A DNA stretch of 64,000 nucleotides from Minwuia thermotolerans (GTDB lineage: Bacteria; Pseudomonadota; Alphaproteobacteria; Minwuiales; Minwuiaceae), in contig NZ_PIGG01000015.1 in assembly GCF_002924445.1 (NCBI RefSeq), positions 62,001 through 126,000 of the forward strand, given 5' to 3'. Numbering within the stretch: the stretch's first letter is position 1; each line of letters begins with the position of its first letter. Under the pieces are notes generated by a model. That model was not told the DNA's origin, did no database searches, and saw nothing but the letters and a program-made list of their open reading frames with translations. This document shows, piece after piece, positions 1 to 8,314 of this stretch. Both the position numbers and the translations under genes were made by a program.

Positions 1-2024
1 GGGGTGACCTTGATGACGTTGAGCCGCGGATCGTGGGGCGGGTCGTAGCCTTCCAGGTGGATCGGGATGTCCATCTCGGCGGCGACGTCCTCGCAGGCCG
101 CCGCCAGCTCCAGATACTGCTCGGCCTGGCTGGTCGGCGGCATGAAGACGTTGAGCCGCCCGCCGCGCGGCTCCACGGCCAGGGCTGTGCGCACGTCCTT
201 GCTGACCAGCCCGACGTCGCCTTCCGTCGGCTCGCGCTGGGCCGCCGGGTCCGGCAGGCGCTGGGGCGACTGCGTCTCGCCGGCGGGCCCAGTCTCGCCG
301 CGACGGAAGGGCTGGCGCTTCAGGTCCGGCTCCGGCAGCGGCCCCTCGATGGAGAACGGGTCGGCCGGGAAATGATAGGGATAGCGGCCGGGCGGGATGT
401 AGGGCAGCGATTCCAGCGGCAGCCGGAAGCCGACCGGCGAATCGCCGGGCAGCAGGAACAGGTGCTCACCGCGGAACGGCCAGCGGCCGGTGATCCAGGA
501 CGGACCGGCCTTGGCCTGCCAGGCCTGCAGCGGCAGGACATAGCCCACCGGATTGCCCAGGCCCTGACGCAGCACCCGGGCCAGCCGCGCGCGGTCCTGG
601 TCCTTCTGCAGTTCCGGCGCGTCTGGGTCCAGGTTCACGGGCAGGCCCTGTTCCGCCTGGACGTGCTCCAGCGGGTCCTCATAGGCCGGCATCACGTAGT
701 CCGGGTCGACCTCCAGCCTCTCGCAGAGCGAGATGATGAAGCGCTTCGCGTCCACGGGCGTCGGCTTGTAGTCCACGTCCTCACGGGCGATCAGCCGCTC
801 CTCGTTCCACAGCGGCCGGCCATCGCCCCGCCAGTAGAGACCGAAGGCCCAGCGCGGCAGCGGCTCGCCCGGATACTGCTTGCCCTGGCCGAAGGTCTGC
901 AAGCCGTCCGGCGCGAAGCGCTTGCGCAGGCGCTGGATCAGGTTGTAGGCGAGCTTGCGCTTGGTCGGACCCAGCGCGGCGGTGTTCCATTCCGCGCCGT
1001 CCATGTCGTCGATGGAGATGAAGGTCGGCTCGCCGCCCATGGTCAGCCGCACGTCGCCCTGCGTCAGGCGCGCTTCCACCGCCTCGCCCAGAACGTCGAT
1101 CGCCGCCCACTGCGCGCCCGTGTAGGGCCTGGTCACCCGCGGACTCTCGTAGATGCGCTGGACCGACATCTCGTGGCGGAAATCGACCTCGGAGCGGCTG
1201 ACATTGCCGGTGATCGGCGCGGCGCTGGTCGGCACGGCGGCGCAGGCCAGCGGAATGTGGCCCTCGCCGGCCAGCAGCCCGGAGGTGGCGTCGAGACCGA
1301 TCCAGCCGGCGCCGGGCAGGTAGACCTCGGCCCAGGCGTGCAGGTCGGTGAAGTCGGCCTCCGGTCCGGTCGGACCTTCGAGCGCCTTCTGGTCCGGCGT
1401 GAGCTGGATCAGGTAGCCCGAGGTGAAGCGCGCCGCCAGCCCGCAATGGCGCAGGATCTGGACCATCAGCCAGGCCGAGTCGCGGCATGAGCCGCGGTTC
1501 TTCTCCAGCGTCTCCTCCGGCGTCTGCACGCCGGGCTCCATGCGCACGATGTAGTCGATGCGCTGTTCCAGGTCCTGGTTCACCGCCACCAGGAAGTCGA
1601 CGATGTGGCGTTCCGAACGGTCGACCTTCGTCAGGTATTCCTGCAGCAGCGGCCCCGCCGGCTCCGGGTCGAGGTAGGGCTCCAGTTCCTCGGCCTCCTC
1701 GCCCTCATAGGCGAAGGGGTAGGTCTCGGCATGCTCGGCGACGAAGAAGTCGAAGGGATTGAGCACCGCCATCTCGGCGGTCAGGTCGACCTCGACGTGG
1801 AAATGGTCCACCGGATCGGGAAAGACCACGCGGGCGAGATAGTTGCCCAGCGGGTCCTGCTGCCAGTTGATGAAGTGGTTCTTCGGCGAGATGTTCAGCG
1901 AATAGCCGATGATCCGCGTCCGGCAGTGGCCGGCCGGCCGCAGCCGGATCACCTGCGGCGAGAGCGAGACCTTGCGGTCGTAGTCGTACAGCGTCTTGTG
2001 GTTGAGAGCCGCGTGGATCGGCAT
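1..2024 (-). CDS. Transglutaminase-like / DUF2126 protein, 3' end off the window
   Basis: A minus-strand frame stays open from an ATG at 2024 to the window edge, so at least 674 residues are visible and the C-terminus is missing. The N-terminus (MPIHAALNHKT) and the next 110 residues match the bacterial transglutaminase N-terminal beta domain. A papain-like core follows: Cys180 in NRGSCRDSAW, His229 in DLHAWAEVY and Asp245 in GLDATSG form the expected Cys-His-Asp triad. From about residue 300 onward the sequence looks like DUF2126, including HLEGYDPPHDPRLNVIKVTP near the edge. Full-length relatives of this fused architecture are about 1,100 residues, so roughly 40% is probably outside the window. 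The family is predicted to be a transglutaminase or protease; its substrate is unknown. The long plus-strand frames over this region are shadows. Confidence 0.9.
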   Translation of the reverse strand, partial: MPIHAALNHKTLYDYDRKVSLSPQVIRLRPAGHCRTRIIGYSLNISPKNHFINWQQDPLGNYLARVVFPDPVDHFHVEVDLTAEMAVLNPFDFFVAEHAETYPFAYEGEEAEELEPYLDPEPAGPLLQEYLTKVDRSERHIVDFLVAVNQDLEQRIDYIVRMEPGVQTPEETLEKNRGSCRDSAWLMVQILRHCGLAARFTSGYLIQLTPDQKALEGPTGPEADFTDLHAWAEVYLPGAGWIGLDATSGLLAGEGHIPLACAAVPTSAAPITGNVSRSEVDFRHEMSVQRIYESPRVTRPYTGAQWAAIDVLGEAVEARLTQGDVRLTMGGEPTFISIDDMDGAEWNTAALGPTKRKLAYNLIQRLRKRFAPDGLQTFGQGKQYPGEPLPRWAFGLYWRGDGRPLWNEERLIAREDVDYKPTPVDAKRFIISLCERLEVDPDYVMPAYEDPLEHVQAEQGLPVNLDPDAPELQKDQDRARLARVLRQGLGNPVGYVLPLQAWQAKAGPSWITGRWPFRGEHLFLLPGDSPVGFRLPLESLPYIPPGRYPYHFPADPFSIEGPLPEPDLKRQPFRRGETGPAGETQSPQRLPDPAAQREPTEGDVGLVSKDVRTALAVEPRGGRLNVFMPPTSQAEQYLELAAACEDVAAEMDIPIHLEGYDPPHDPRLNVIKVT

Positions 2025-2108
2025 GGGTTCGCCCTGACCTCGGTCCGTGAATGTCGGCGTGTGGCGGAAGATAGGCGGGCGGCCGGGGGCCGGCAAGGCG
2101 AAGCTGCC

Positions 2109-3269
2109 CTACGCCTGACGCGCCCCTTCGGTTTCCGGCTCGCTCGCCGGGGTGGCGCGGTATCGGCTCTGACCGTCCTCCAGGAAGCGGCTGTTGGCCT
2201 CCCGCAGGCGCGCCGCGGCGTCGTCATAGAGGAAGGGCAGGAAGGCGTAGCGCCGGCCCCGCGTCACCGTCGAGACCCGGTGCAGCAGGGAGCACGAGAA
2301 CACCAGCGCCCCGCCCGCCGGCGGCCGGAAGCCGCGCGGGCCGTATTCGGGAAAGCCGACCTCGCCGCCCTCGAACCCGTCATTCAGGTTGACCGAGACG
2401 GCGAAGCGCCGGTGCGCCGTCCCCCGGGTCGTGTTGTCGCGGTGGGTGCGGAAATGTCCGCCCTCCTCGGCGTCGTAGCAGGCGACGATGTAGCGCTCCA
2501 TCCGCGTCACCTCGAACTGGTGGATCTTGCGGATTTCCGGCACCACGCGGCGCGCGATCCGCGCCCGGGCCTGCTGGATCACGGCCTCGTCCTCGATCAC
2601 GTGGTCGCGGCGGCGCTTGTGGGCGTTGTCGTAGGTGGCGACGGTGCGGCCGTCGCGTTCGCGCATGAAGCCCGATTCCTCGCCGCCATGCTCCTCGTAG
2701 AGGCCGATGAGCTTCGCGCAGAAAGCCGGTTCGAAGACGTTGGGCAGCACCAGCACCGGCGCCATCAGCTCCACGCCGGCATGGCGCGACGGCGGCGGCA
2801 GGCCGTCGAGAAAGGCCAGCAGTTCGGCGATGTCGCCCCGGTCGCCGCGGAAGGGCAGCACCTTCAGCACCCTCAGCGTCGGGTCGAGGACGACCCAGCG
2901 CCGGCGCACCACAGGGGCCGCGCCCGCCGCCGGCTCCTTCGGCAACGCGCCGTAGAGACGGCCGATCAGGCCGTCGAAATCCCAGAGAAAGCGATAGCCC
3001 GGATAGCTCTCTGCCACGCGCCGGCCGCTCTCGTCGGCCGGATCGGCGCTGACGCCGAAGAAGGAGGCCATGGTGTCGTCGAACAGGTCGGGGCGGGCGC
3101 GGACGCCGGCAATGGCGGCCTTCGCATGGTCGTCGCCGGCGGAGGCGAAGAAGCACAGCACGATGTAGCGGCCCGCCGCCGTGTCGAAGGCGTAGCGCGG
3201 GTTGGCGAAGGAGCGCTGATGGAACCAGGGCGCGGGATCGCCGGTCATCAGATTGGCGTAGCCGGTCAT
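2109..3269 (-). CDS. 2OG-Fe(II) oxygenase with N-terminal thioredoxin-fold-like domain
   Basis: The 386-residue protein has two parts. Residues 1-155 resemble an AhpC/TSA-type redoxin (GRYIVLCFFASAGDD near 33-47, WVVLDPTLRVLKVLPF near 125-140), but no cysteine sits where the peroxidatic Cys is expected, so this half is probably redox-inactive. Residues 170-350 form a prolyl-4-hydroxylase-like double-stranded beta helix: His276-Arg-Asp278 (HxD) and His330 would bind iron, and Arg338 or Arg340 would bind 2-oxoglutarate. The likely reaction is 2-oxoglutarate-dependent hydroxylation of an unknown substrate. The ATG at 3269 gives MTGYANLMTGDPAPWF; the second Met at residue 8 is an alternative start. 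The gene stands alone, in the same orientation as chrR upstream. Confidence 0.85.
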   Translation of the reverse strand: MTGYANLMTGDPAPWFHQRSFANPRYAFDTAAGRYIVLCFFASAGDDHAKAAIAGVRARPDLFDDTMASFFGVSADPADESGRRVAESYPGYRFLWDFDGLIGRLYGALPKEPAAGAAPVVRRRWVVLDPTLRVLKVLPFRGDRGDIAELLAFLDGLPPPSRHAGVELMAPVLVLPNVFEPAFCAKLIGLYEEHGGEESGFMRERDGRTVATYDNAHKRRRDHVIEDEAVIQQARARIARRVVPEIRKIHQFEVTRMERYIVACYDAEEGGHFRTHRDNTTRGTAHRRFAVSVNLNDGFEGGEVGFPEYGPRGFRPPAGGALVFSCSLLHRVSTVTRGRRYAFLPFLYDDAAARLREANSRFLEDGQSRYRATPASEPETEGARQA

Positions 3270-3387
3270 GGGCTCGGGGTTCCCAAAGCGCCCCGAAATC
3301 AGGGAGCGCAGTTCCCGTTTACCCCGAAATCAGCACCGCACAACAGAAATCGGCACCGCGCCGGCCCGGAGCGTTCCGCACGCGCCA

Positions 3388-3441
3388 ACCAGCCCCCTCC
3401 GGCTGCTGCGCAGTCACCTCCCCCACAAGGGTGGAGGAATT
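3388..3441. repeat. Short palindromic intergenic repeat (B-like)
   Basis: The gap between the oxygenase and chrR holds a CCTCC...GGAGG hairpin (3417-3437, CCTCCCCCACAAGGGTGGAGG-type) preceded by a C-rich stretch. It resembles the CCCTCCCCCAN...GGGGGAG repeats at 8315 and 10375. Such C-rich palindromes are common intergenic elements in alphaproteobacteria. It could double as a terminator for rpoE-chrR or simply be a dispersed repeat. Confidence 0.4.
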
Positions 3442-3469
3442 GCAGGGGCGATCGATCTCCGCGGCCGGA

Positions 3470-4123
3470 TCAGATGCGCACGAAGGGCTGCATCAGCCGG
3501 GGCACCCAGCCCTCGAAGCGGAGCGGGGCGTCGGTGGCGATGATGCAGATGCAGTCCTCGCCGGTGTCGGAGACCGGCTGGTGATCCACCTCGCCGTCCA
3601 GGTCGGCGATGTCGCCGGCCTGGAAGCGGCCGAGCTCGTCGGTGTAGGAGCCGGAGACGATCAGGGTCATCTCGTGGCCCCGGTGCGTATGGCGCGGCAC
3701 CGAGCGGCCCGGCGCGATCTTCAGCAGCTTCAGCCCTTCCGGGTCGCGGCCCGTCTCGCCCAGGCGCGCCTGGCGGATGCCGGGCCCGACGGTGCGCCAG
3801 CGGATGTCCGAAAGCCGCTCCGGCAGGAGCTGGCCCAGCGGCGCGGCCACGCCGTGACGGCCGGCCCGTGGCGCCGGTTCGGCGGTCTCGGGCCCCGCGC
3901 CGGCGATGCGGGCCAGCACCGCGTCCAGCGCATCGTCGCGCAGGGTGGCGGGCTCGGCGGAGTCCAGCAGCTCGCCGCCGATGCCGTCGGCCAGGCGGCT
4001 GCGCCCGCGGCAGCGCGGGCAGACGGCCAGATGGCTGGCGACGATGGCCGACAGGGCCTCGTCCAGATGGCCGGCGGCGTAGGCGATCAGGGTCGTCTCG
4101 GCCGGATGGTGTCGGATCGACAT
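3470..4123 (-). CDS. chrR: ChrR-family zinc/cupin anti-sigma factor
   Basis: The 217-residue protein opens with the zinc anti-sigma signature: His6, then His31-x3-Cys35-x2-Cys38 in ASHLAVCPRCR. These should coordinate zinc and hold the cognate ECF sigma factor. The C-terminal half (about 110-210) is a cupin with metal-binding histidines in RHTHRGHEMT, the part that in Rhodobacter ChrR responds to singlet oxygen. The ATG at 4123 shares its A with the TGA of the sigma gene (TGATG), so the two are translationally coupled. A GTG one codon upstream is possible but less attractive. The role inferred from the family is to hold RpoE inactive in the cytoplasm until singlet oxygen or organic peroxide stress. 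Confidence 0.92.
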   Translation of the reverse strand: MSIRHHPAETTLIAYAAGHLDEALSAIVASHLAVCPRCRGRSRLADGIGGELLDSAEPATLRDDALDAVLARIAGAGPETAEPAPRAGRHGVAAPLGQLLPERLSDIRWRTVGPGIRQARLGETGRDPEGLKLLKIAPGRSVPRHTHRGHEMTLIVSGSYTDELGRFQAGDIADLDGEVDHQPVSDTGEDCICIIATDAPLRFEGWVPRLMQPFVRI

Positions 4124-4722
4124 CACGAATCCTCTCCCACGGAATCACGCACCTTGCGGAAGGCGAGCCGCAGCCTCGATTTCACGGTGCCGAGCGGCAG
4201 GTCCAGCCGTTCGGCGATGGCGGAATGGGGTAGCTCCTCGAAGAAGGACAGCATCACGATCTGCGCCTGCTCCGGCGGCAGTTCGGAAATCGCCTGGCGG
4301 ATGCGCCGTTCGTCCTGCTTGCGGGTCACCGTCTCGATGCCGCTCTCCGGCGGGTCGGGCACGAACATGGGATCGTTCGGGTCCGGCTCCGGGCGGTTGC
4401 GGCGACGGATCAGGTCGATGCGCTTGTTGCGGGCGATGGTGAAGATCCAGGTGCTGGCGCCGGCCTTCGCCGGATCGAACAGATGCGCCTTGGTCCAGAC
4501 GGTCACCATGGTTTCCTGCACCACTTCCTCGGCCAGATCCTCGGACGCGCCTGAGCGCATCATGAAGCCCTTGATGCGCGGACCGAAATGGCCGAACAGG
4601 TCGGCGAAGCTCAGCCGGCACCGCGCCTCGGCAACCCGCGCCAGCAGCGCGACGCCGTCGATCTCCGGTGCGGCCGTCGCGCCTGTCGGTCCGCCGCTGC
4701 GCACTGTCGCCATTGCCCTCAT
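4123..4722 (-). CDS. rpoE: ECF RNA polymerase sigma factor, RpoE (ECF11-type)
   Basis: The protein has the two ECF domains. Region 2 includes MMRSGASEDLAEEVVQETM and WTKAHLFDPAKAGASTWIFT with the helix ARNKRIDLIRRR. Region 4 is SELPPEQAQIVMLSFFEELPHSAIAERL followed by PLGTVKSRLRLAF. Pairing with ChrR places it in the ECF11 group, which in Rhodobacter drives the singlet-oxygen response. The frame extends upstream, but the ATG at 4722 (199 residues) or the one at 4713 (196 residues) fits best. AGAAGGG lies 4 bases before 4722. However, the predicted -10 element of its own promoter ends at about 4731, so the mRNA may start within a few bases of the ATG and be nearly leaderless. Confidence 0.93.
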   Translation of the reverse strand: MRAMATVRSGGPTGATAAPEIDGVALLARVAEARCRLSFADLFGHFGPRIKGFMMRSGASEDLAEEVVQETMVTVWTKAHLFDPAKAGASTWIFTIARNKRIDLIRRRNRPEPDPNDPMFVPDPPESGIETVTRKQDERRIRQAISELPPEQAQIVMLSFFEELPHSAIAERLDLPLGTVKSRLRLAFRKVRDSVGEDS

Positions 4723-4730
4723 GGTCCCTT

Positions 4731-4756
4731 CTACGGCCCCGGCGGCCGGTGGATCA
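4731..4756 (-). promoter_or_regulatory. Predicted RpoE-type promoter of rpoE-chrR
   Basis: On the minus strand TGATCC (4756-4751) is followed after 15 bases by CGTAG (4735-4731). TGATCC/CGTA is, as I recall, the promoter motif of ECF11 sigma factors, so this would be autoregulation. The start site would fall at about 4724, right at the ATG at 4722. Assigned by eye, not by a matrix scan. Confidence 0.6.
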
Positions 4757-4772
4757 CTGCCGGGCGGCGCTG

Positions 4773-4800
4773 TGATCCGCCGCCGGAAGGCAGACGTAGT
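4773..4800 (+). promoter_or_regulatory. Predicted RpoE-type promoter of the flavoprotein-DUF1365-methyltransferase operon
   Basis: TGATCC (4773-4778) is followed after 16 bases by CGTAGT (4795-4800), mirroring the promoter that faces rpoE. Transcription would begin near 4807, about 35 bases before the ATG at 4842. The two -35 elements lie back to back, 16 bases apart, which suggests that one sigma factor serves both directions. Confidence 0.62.
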
Positions 4801-4841
4801 GGGGCCATGATCGAAATGAAACTGTTCATGATGTCCGCCCC

Positions 4842-6197
4842 ATGACCGCCGGCCTCCCATTCGGCTCCCGCATCGCCGTCGTCGGCGCCGGCATCTCCGG
4901 CCTGTCGGCCGCCTGGCTGCTGGCCGGCAACTACCGGGTCACGGTCTATGACCGCGCCGAATACGCCGGCGGCCACGCCAACACGGTCGACGTCGACGAT
5001 GGCGGCCGCGCCGTACCGGTCGATACCGGCTTCATCGTCTGCAACGACCGCAACTACCCCAACCTGCTGGCGCTGTTCGACAGGCTGGGCGTGGAGACCG
5101 CACCGTCGGACATGTCCTTCTCGGTCTCGGCGGAAGGCGGGCGGTTCGAATACGGCGCCGCCCGGCCGTCCATGCTGTTCGCCCAGGCGTCCAATCTCGC
5201 CAGCCCGCGCTTCTACCGCATGCTGCGCGACATCGGCCGCTTCCATCGCGCCGGCAAGGCGCATCTCGCCGGCGGCGGCGAGGCCACGCTGGGCCAGTTC
5301 CTGGACTGCCACGGCTTCGGCCCGGAACTGGTCAGCCGCCACGTGCTGCCGATGGGCGCGGCGATCTGGTCGACGCCGGCGGCGCGGATGCTGGACTTCC
5401 CCGCGGCGGCCTTCTTCCGCTTCATGGACAATCACGGCCTGCTGGGCCTGACCGACCGGCCGCGCTGGCGCACCGTCCGCGGCGGCAGCCGGGCCTATGT
5501 CGAGGCGCTGACGGCCGGCTTCCGCGACCGCGTGCGCCTGAACACCGGCGTCGAGGCCATCACCCGAACCCCCGACGGCGTGCGCGTCGAGGATCGCCAG
5601 GACGGCGTCGAGATTCACGACGCGGTGATCATGGCCTGCCACGCCGACGAGGCGCTGGCCATGATCAAGGACGCCGACGGCGCCGAACGCCGCGTCCTGG
5701 GCGGCTTCCGCTATCAGCGCAATCTGGCGGTGCTGCACAGCGACCCGGCCTTCATGCCGCGGCGGCGGCGGGCCTGGGCCAGCTGGAACTACCTGCTGGG
5801 CGAGGACGACGGCAAGCGCCCGCCCTCGGTGACCTACTGGATGAACCGCCTGCAGCCGCTGGCGACCCGGCGCGAGCTGTTCGTCACCCTCAACCCCGCG
5901 GACCAGCCGGCGGCGGGGACGGTGCTGCGCAGTTTCCCCTATGATCATCCCGTGTTCGACGGCGAGGCGGCGGCCATGCAGAAGATGATCTGGAACATCC
6001 AGGGCGCGCGGAATCTCTGGTTCTGCGGCGCGCATCTGGGTTACGGCTTCCACGAGGACGGCATCCAGTCCGGCCTCGCCGTGGCCGAGGGACTGAGCGG
6101 ACTGAGGCGGCCCTGGCGGGTCGACGACGAATCCGGCCGGCTGCAGATCCCGGCCGGCTGGCCCGAGCTGCTGGCCGCCCGGCGGCGGGCCGCCTGA
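4842..6197 (+). CDS. NAD(P)-binding flavin amine oxidase family protein
   Basis: The 451-residue protein begins with a dinucleotide-binding fold (RIAVVGAGISGLSAAWLLA, residues 10-28) and the second FAD motif DRAEYAGGHANTV, with VDTGFIVCNDRNYPNL typical of this oxidoreductase family. The C-terminal FAD-contact segment is LWFCGAHLGYGFHEDGIQSG. Relatives are annotated as amine oxidases, but in this gene neighbourhood they are thought to act on fatty acyl chains, as desaturase-like partners of Cfa-type methyltransferases. The stop overlaps the next start by one base. It is the first gene of an operon with its own RpoE-type promoter. No strong Shine-Dalgarno motif precedes the ATG. Confidence 0.88.
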   Translation: MTAGLPFGSRIAVVGAGISGLSAAWLLAGNYRVTVYDRAEYAGGHANTVDVDDGGRAVPVDTGFIVCNDRNYPNLLALFDRLGVETAPSDMSFSVSAEGGRFEYGAARPSMLFAQASNLASPRFYRMLRDIGRFHRAGKAHLAGGGEATLGQFLDCHGFGPELVSRHVLPMGAAIWSTPAARMLDFPAAAFFRFMDNHGLLGLTDRPRWRTVRGGSRAYVEALTAGFRDRVRLNTGVEAITRTPDGVRVEDRQDGVEIHDAVIMACHADEALAMIKDADGAERRVLGGFRYQRNLAVLHSDPAFMPRRRRAWASWNYLLGEDDGKRPPSVTYWMNRLQPLATRRELFVTLNPADQPAAGTVLRSFPYDHPVFDGEAAAMQKMIWNIQGARNLWFCGAHLGYGFHEDGIQSGLAVAEGLSGLRRPWRVDDESGRLQIPAGWPELLAARRRAA

Positions 6198-6964
6198 TGG
6201 CCGATGCCGGCGCCATATATGAAGGCCGGGTGGTCCACCAGCGTCTGAGACCGCGCCGCCACCGCCTGTCCTACCGCGTCTTCACCCTGCTGGCGGATAT
6301 CGACCGGCTGGACGAACTCGATCGGGATCTCAGGCTGTTCGCCCATGACCGCGCGGGTCTGATGTCGATCCGGAGCCCCGATCACGGACCGAAGGAGCGC
6401 GAGGGCACACTGCGCCAGTGGATTGACCGGGCCGTGGCCGGGATCGGCGTCGAGCGCCCGGTCCGGGTCGAGATGCTGTGCTATCCGCGGCTGATGGGCT
6501 ATGTCTTCAATCCGCTGACGGTCTATTTCTGCCGCGACAGCGGGGACGCGGTGACGGCCACGGTCTACGAGGTGCACAACACCTTCGGCGAGCGCCACGC
6601 CTATGTCCTGCCCGTGGACGGCGGCCGCGACGGCGCCCTGATCCGCCAGCGCGCCGACAAGGGGTTTCCCGTCTCTCCCTTCCTGACCATGGAAGGCCAG
6701 TACCGCTTCCAGGTCCGCCCGCCCGGCGAGGATGTCGCCGTCGTCATCCGCCATTCCGACGCCGACGGACCCGTGCTGGGCGCGGCCTTCACCGGCCGGC
6801 GCCGGCCCTTGACCGACCGGGCGCTGCTCGGCGCGGCGCTGCGTCATCCGCTGATGACCTACAAGGTGATCGCCGGTATTCACTGGGAAGCGGCGCGGCT
6901 CTTGCTGAAGGGCGTTCCCTTCATCGGCCGCAACGGCGGCGCGGCGGGAACCGTTCGGGGATGA
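6197..6964 (+). CDS. DUF1365 family protein
   Basis: The 255 residues match DUF1365 throughout: AIYEGRVVHQRLRPRRHRLSY at the N-terminus, then MLCYPRLMGYVFNPLTVYFC (about 94-113) and YEVHNTFGERHAY. The biochemical role of DUF1365 is not established. It is almost always encoded between a flavin amine oxidase and a cyclopropane-fatty-acid-synthase-like methyltransferase, as here, which implies a shared lipid-modification pathway. No signal peptide or membrane segment is evident. Its start overlaps the upstream stop, and its TGA overlaps the next ATG, so translation is probably coupled across the operon. Confidence 0.9.
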   Translation: MADAGAIYEGRVVHQRLRPRRHRLSYRVFTLLADIDRLDELDRDLRLFAHDRAGLMSIRSPDHGPKEREGTLRQWIDRAVAGIGVERPVRVEMLCYPRLMGYVFNPLTVYFCRDSGDAVTATVYEVHNTFGERHAYVLPVDGGRDGALIRQRADKGFPVSPFLTMEGQYRFQVRPPGEDVAVVIRHSDADGPVLGAAFTGRRRPLTDRALLGAALRHPLMTYKVIAGIHWEAARLLLKGVPFIGRNGGAAGTVRG

Positions 6965-8190
6965 CGATGGACCTGGATTTCGGGGACGCCGGCCGCCGCG
7001 AGGGCGCGGGGCTGGCGGGACGGCTCTGGCCGCGGCTGCTGGCCGGGCTGCTGGCGCGCATGGAGCGCGGCCGCATCCGCGTGACCCTGCCCGACGGGCG
7101 GGTGCTGGAAGGCGGCGGCGGCGGCGAGACGGCGGAGGTCGCGATCCGCGACTGGCGGGCGTTGAGACGGCTGGCGCTCGGCGGCGAGATCGGCGTCGCG
7201 CGGTCCTTTCTGGACAGCGAATGGACGACGCCGGACCTGCTGGCGGTGTTCCGCGTGATCCAGGCCAACCGCACGGCGCTGCACGACGCGCTGCAGGGTT
7301 CGGCCCTGTCGCGGGTGGTCAACCTGCTGGCCCATCGCCGCCGCCGCAACAGCCGCCGCGGCAGCCGGCGCAACATTGCCGAGCACTACGACCTGGGCAA
7401 CGACTTCTACGCCCGCTGGCTCGACCCCTCGATGACCTATTCCGCCGCCCTCTACGCCGACGGCGCCAACAGTCTGGAGCGCGCGCAGGAAGCCAAGTAC
7501 CGGGCCATCGCCGAGCTGGCCGACCTGCGTCCCGGATGCCGGGTGCTGGAGATCGGCTGCGGCTGGGGCGGCTTCGCGGCGTTCGCCGCGCGCGAATACG
7601 GCGCCACCGTCGAGGGCGTCACCCTGTCCACCGAGCAGCTCGAATGGGCCAGGCGGCGCGCGGCGGAGGGCGGCTTCGCCGACCGCGCCAGCTTCCACCT
7701 CACCGATTACCGGGAGACCGGGGGAACCTATGATCGCGTGGTCTCCATCGAGATGTTCGAGGCCGTGGGCGAGGAACACTGGCCGGCCTTCTTCCGCACC
7801 GTCCGCGAACGGCTGAAGCCCGGCGGCCGCGCCGTGGTGCAGTCCATCACCATCGACGAGGCGGCCTTCGAGAGCTACCGCCGCCGCGCCGACTTCATCC
7901 AGCGCTTTGTCTTTCCCGGCGGCATGCTGCCCAGCGCCGAGCGCCTGGTGCGCGCGGCGGGCGCGGCGGGGCTGGAGGCCCGGGCCGAACGCTTCTTCGG
8001 CCAGTGCTACGCCCGGACGCTGCTGGACTGGCGCGAACGCTTCCACGGCGCCTGGGGGGACATCCAGACCATGCCCGGCTTCGATCAGCGCTTCCGGCGG
8101 CTCTGGGACTACTACCTGGCCTACTGCGCCGCGGGCTTCCAGCACGGCGTCATCGACGTCGGCCATTTCCGCCTGACGAAGCCGGGCTGA
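6961..8190 (+). CDS. Cyclopropane-fatty-acid-synthase-like SAM methyltransferase
   Basis: The ATG at 6961 overlaps the previous TGA (ATGA), giving 409 residues. The Cfa-family anchor EHYDLGNDFYARWLDP spans about 141-156, followed by the SAM-binding motif VLEIGCGWGGFA (195-206) and GVTLSTEQLEWA. The family methylates unsaturated acyl chains of phospholipids. Compared with E. coli Cfa as I remember it, the bicarbonate-site Cys139 is Ala162 and His266 is Gln294, while the Glu in MFE (Glu267) and the Tyr (Tyr350) are kept. This suggests a CfaS-like methyltransferase, perhaps making methylated or furan-type fatty acids, rather than a classical cyclopropane synthase. The CFA fold is certain; the product is inferred. 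Confidence 0.9.
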   Translation: MTMDLDFGDAGRREGAGLAGRLWPRLLAGLLARMERGRIRVTLPDGRVLEGGGGGETAEVAIRDWRALRRLALGGEIGVARSFLDSEWTTPDLLAVFRVIQANRTALHDALQGSALSRVVNLLAHRRRRNSRRGSRRNIAEHYDLGNDFYARWLDPSMTYSAALYADGANSLERAQEAKYRAIAELADLRPGCRVLEIGCGWGGFAAFAAREYGATVEGVTLSTEQLEWARRRAAEGGFADRASFHLTDYRETGGTYDRVVSIEMFEAVGEEHWPAFFRTVRERLKPGGRAVVQSITIDEAAFESYRRRADFIQRFVFPGGMLPSAERLVRAAGAAGLEARAERFFGQCYARTLLDWRERFHGAWGDIQTMPGFDQRFRRLWDYYLAYCAAGFQHGVIDVGHFRLTKPG

Positions 8191-8210
8191 GCTCCTGGCG
8201 CAGGCGGTCT

Positions 8211-8243
8211 GGAGATGGCCGGGCCGGCCAGCCCGCCGTCTCC
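8211..8243. terminator. Strong hairpin between convergent genes
   Basis: GGAGATGGCCGGGC and GCCCGCCGTCTCC form a long, nearly complete stem just after the methyltransferase stop, between convergent genes. There is no clear U-run, so its role as a terminator is inferred from position and stem strength. Confidence 0.45.
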
Positions 8244-8314
8244 GGGATCCGGAAGGTATGCAGCGCGGCGGCGGCGGCTTTCGGATGTACCGGAGACCAT
8301 TCGGCTTCGCCAAT

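Noticed and set aside
33-1490. Long plus-strand open frame over the left edge
   Set aside because: The minus strand carries a transglutaminase/DUF2126 protein with an intact triad; the plus-strand frame has Arg/Gly/Ala-rich shadow composition.
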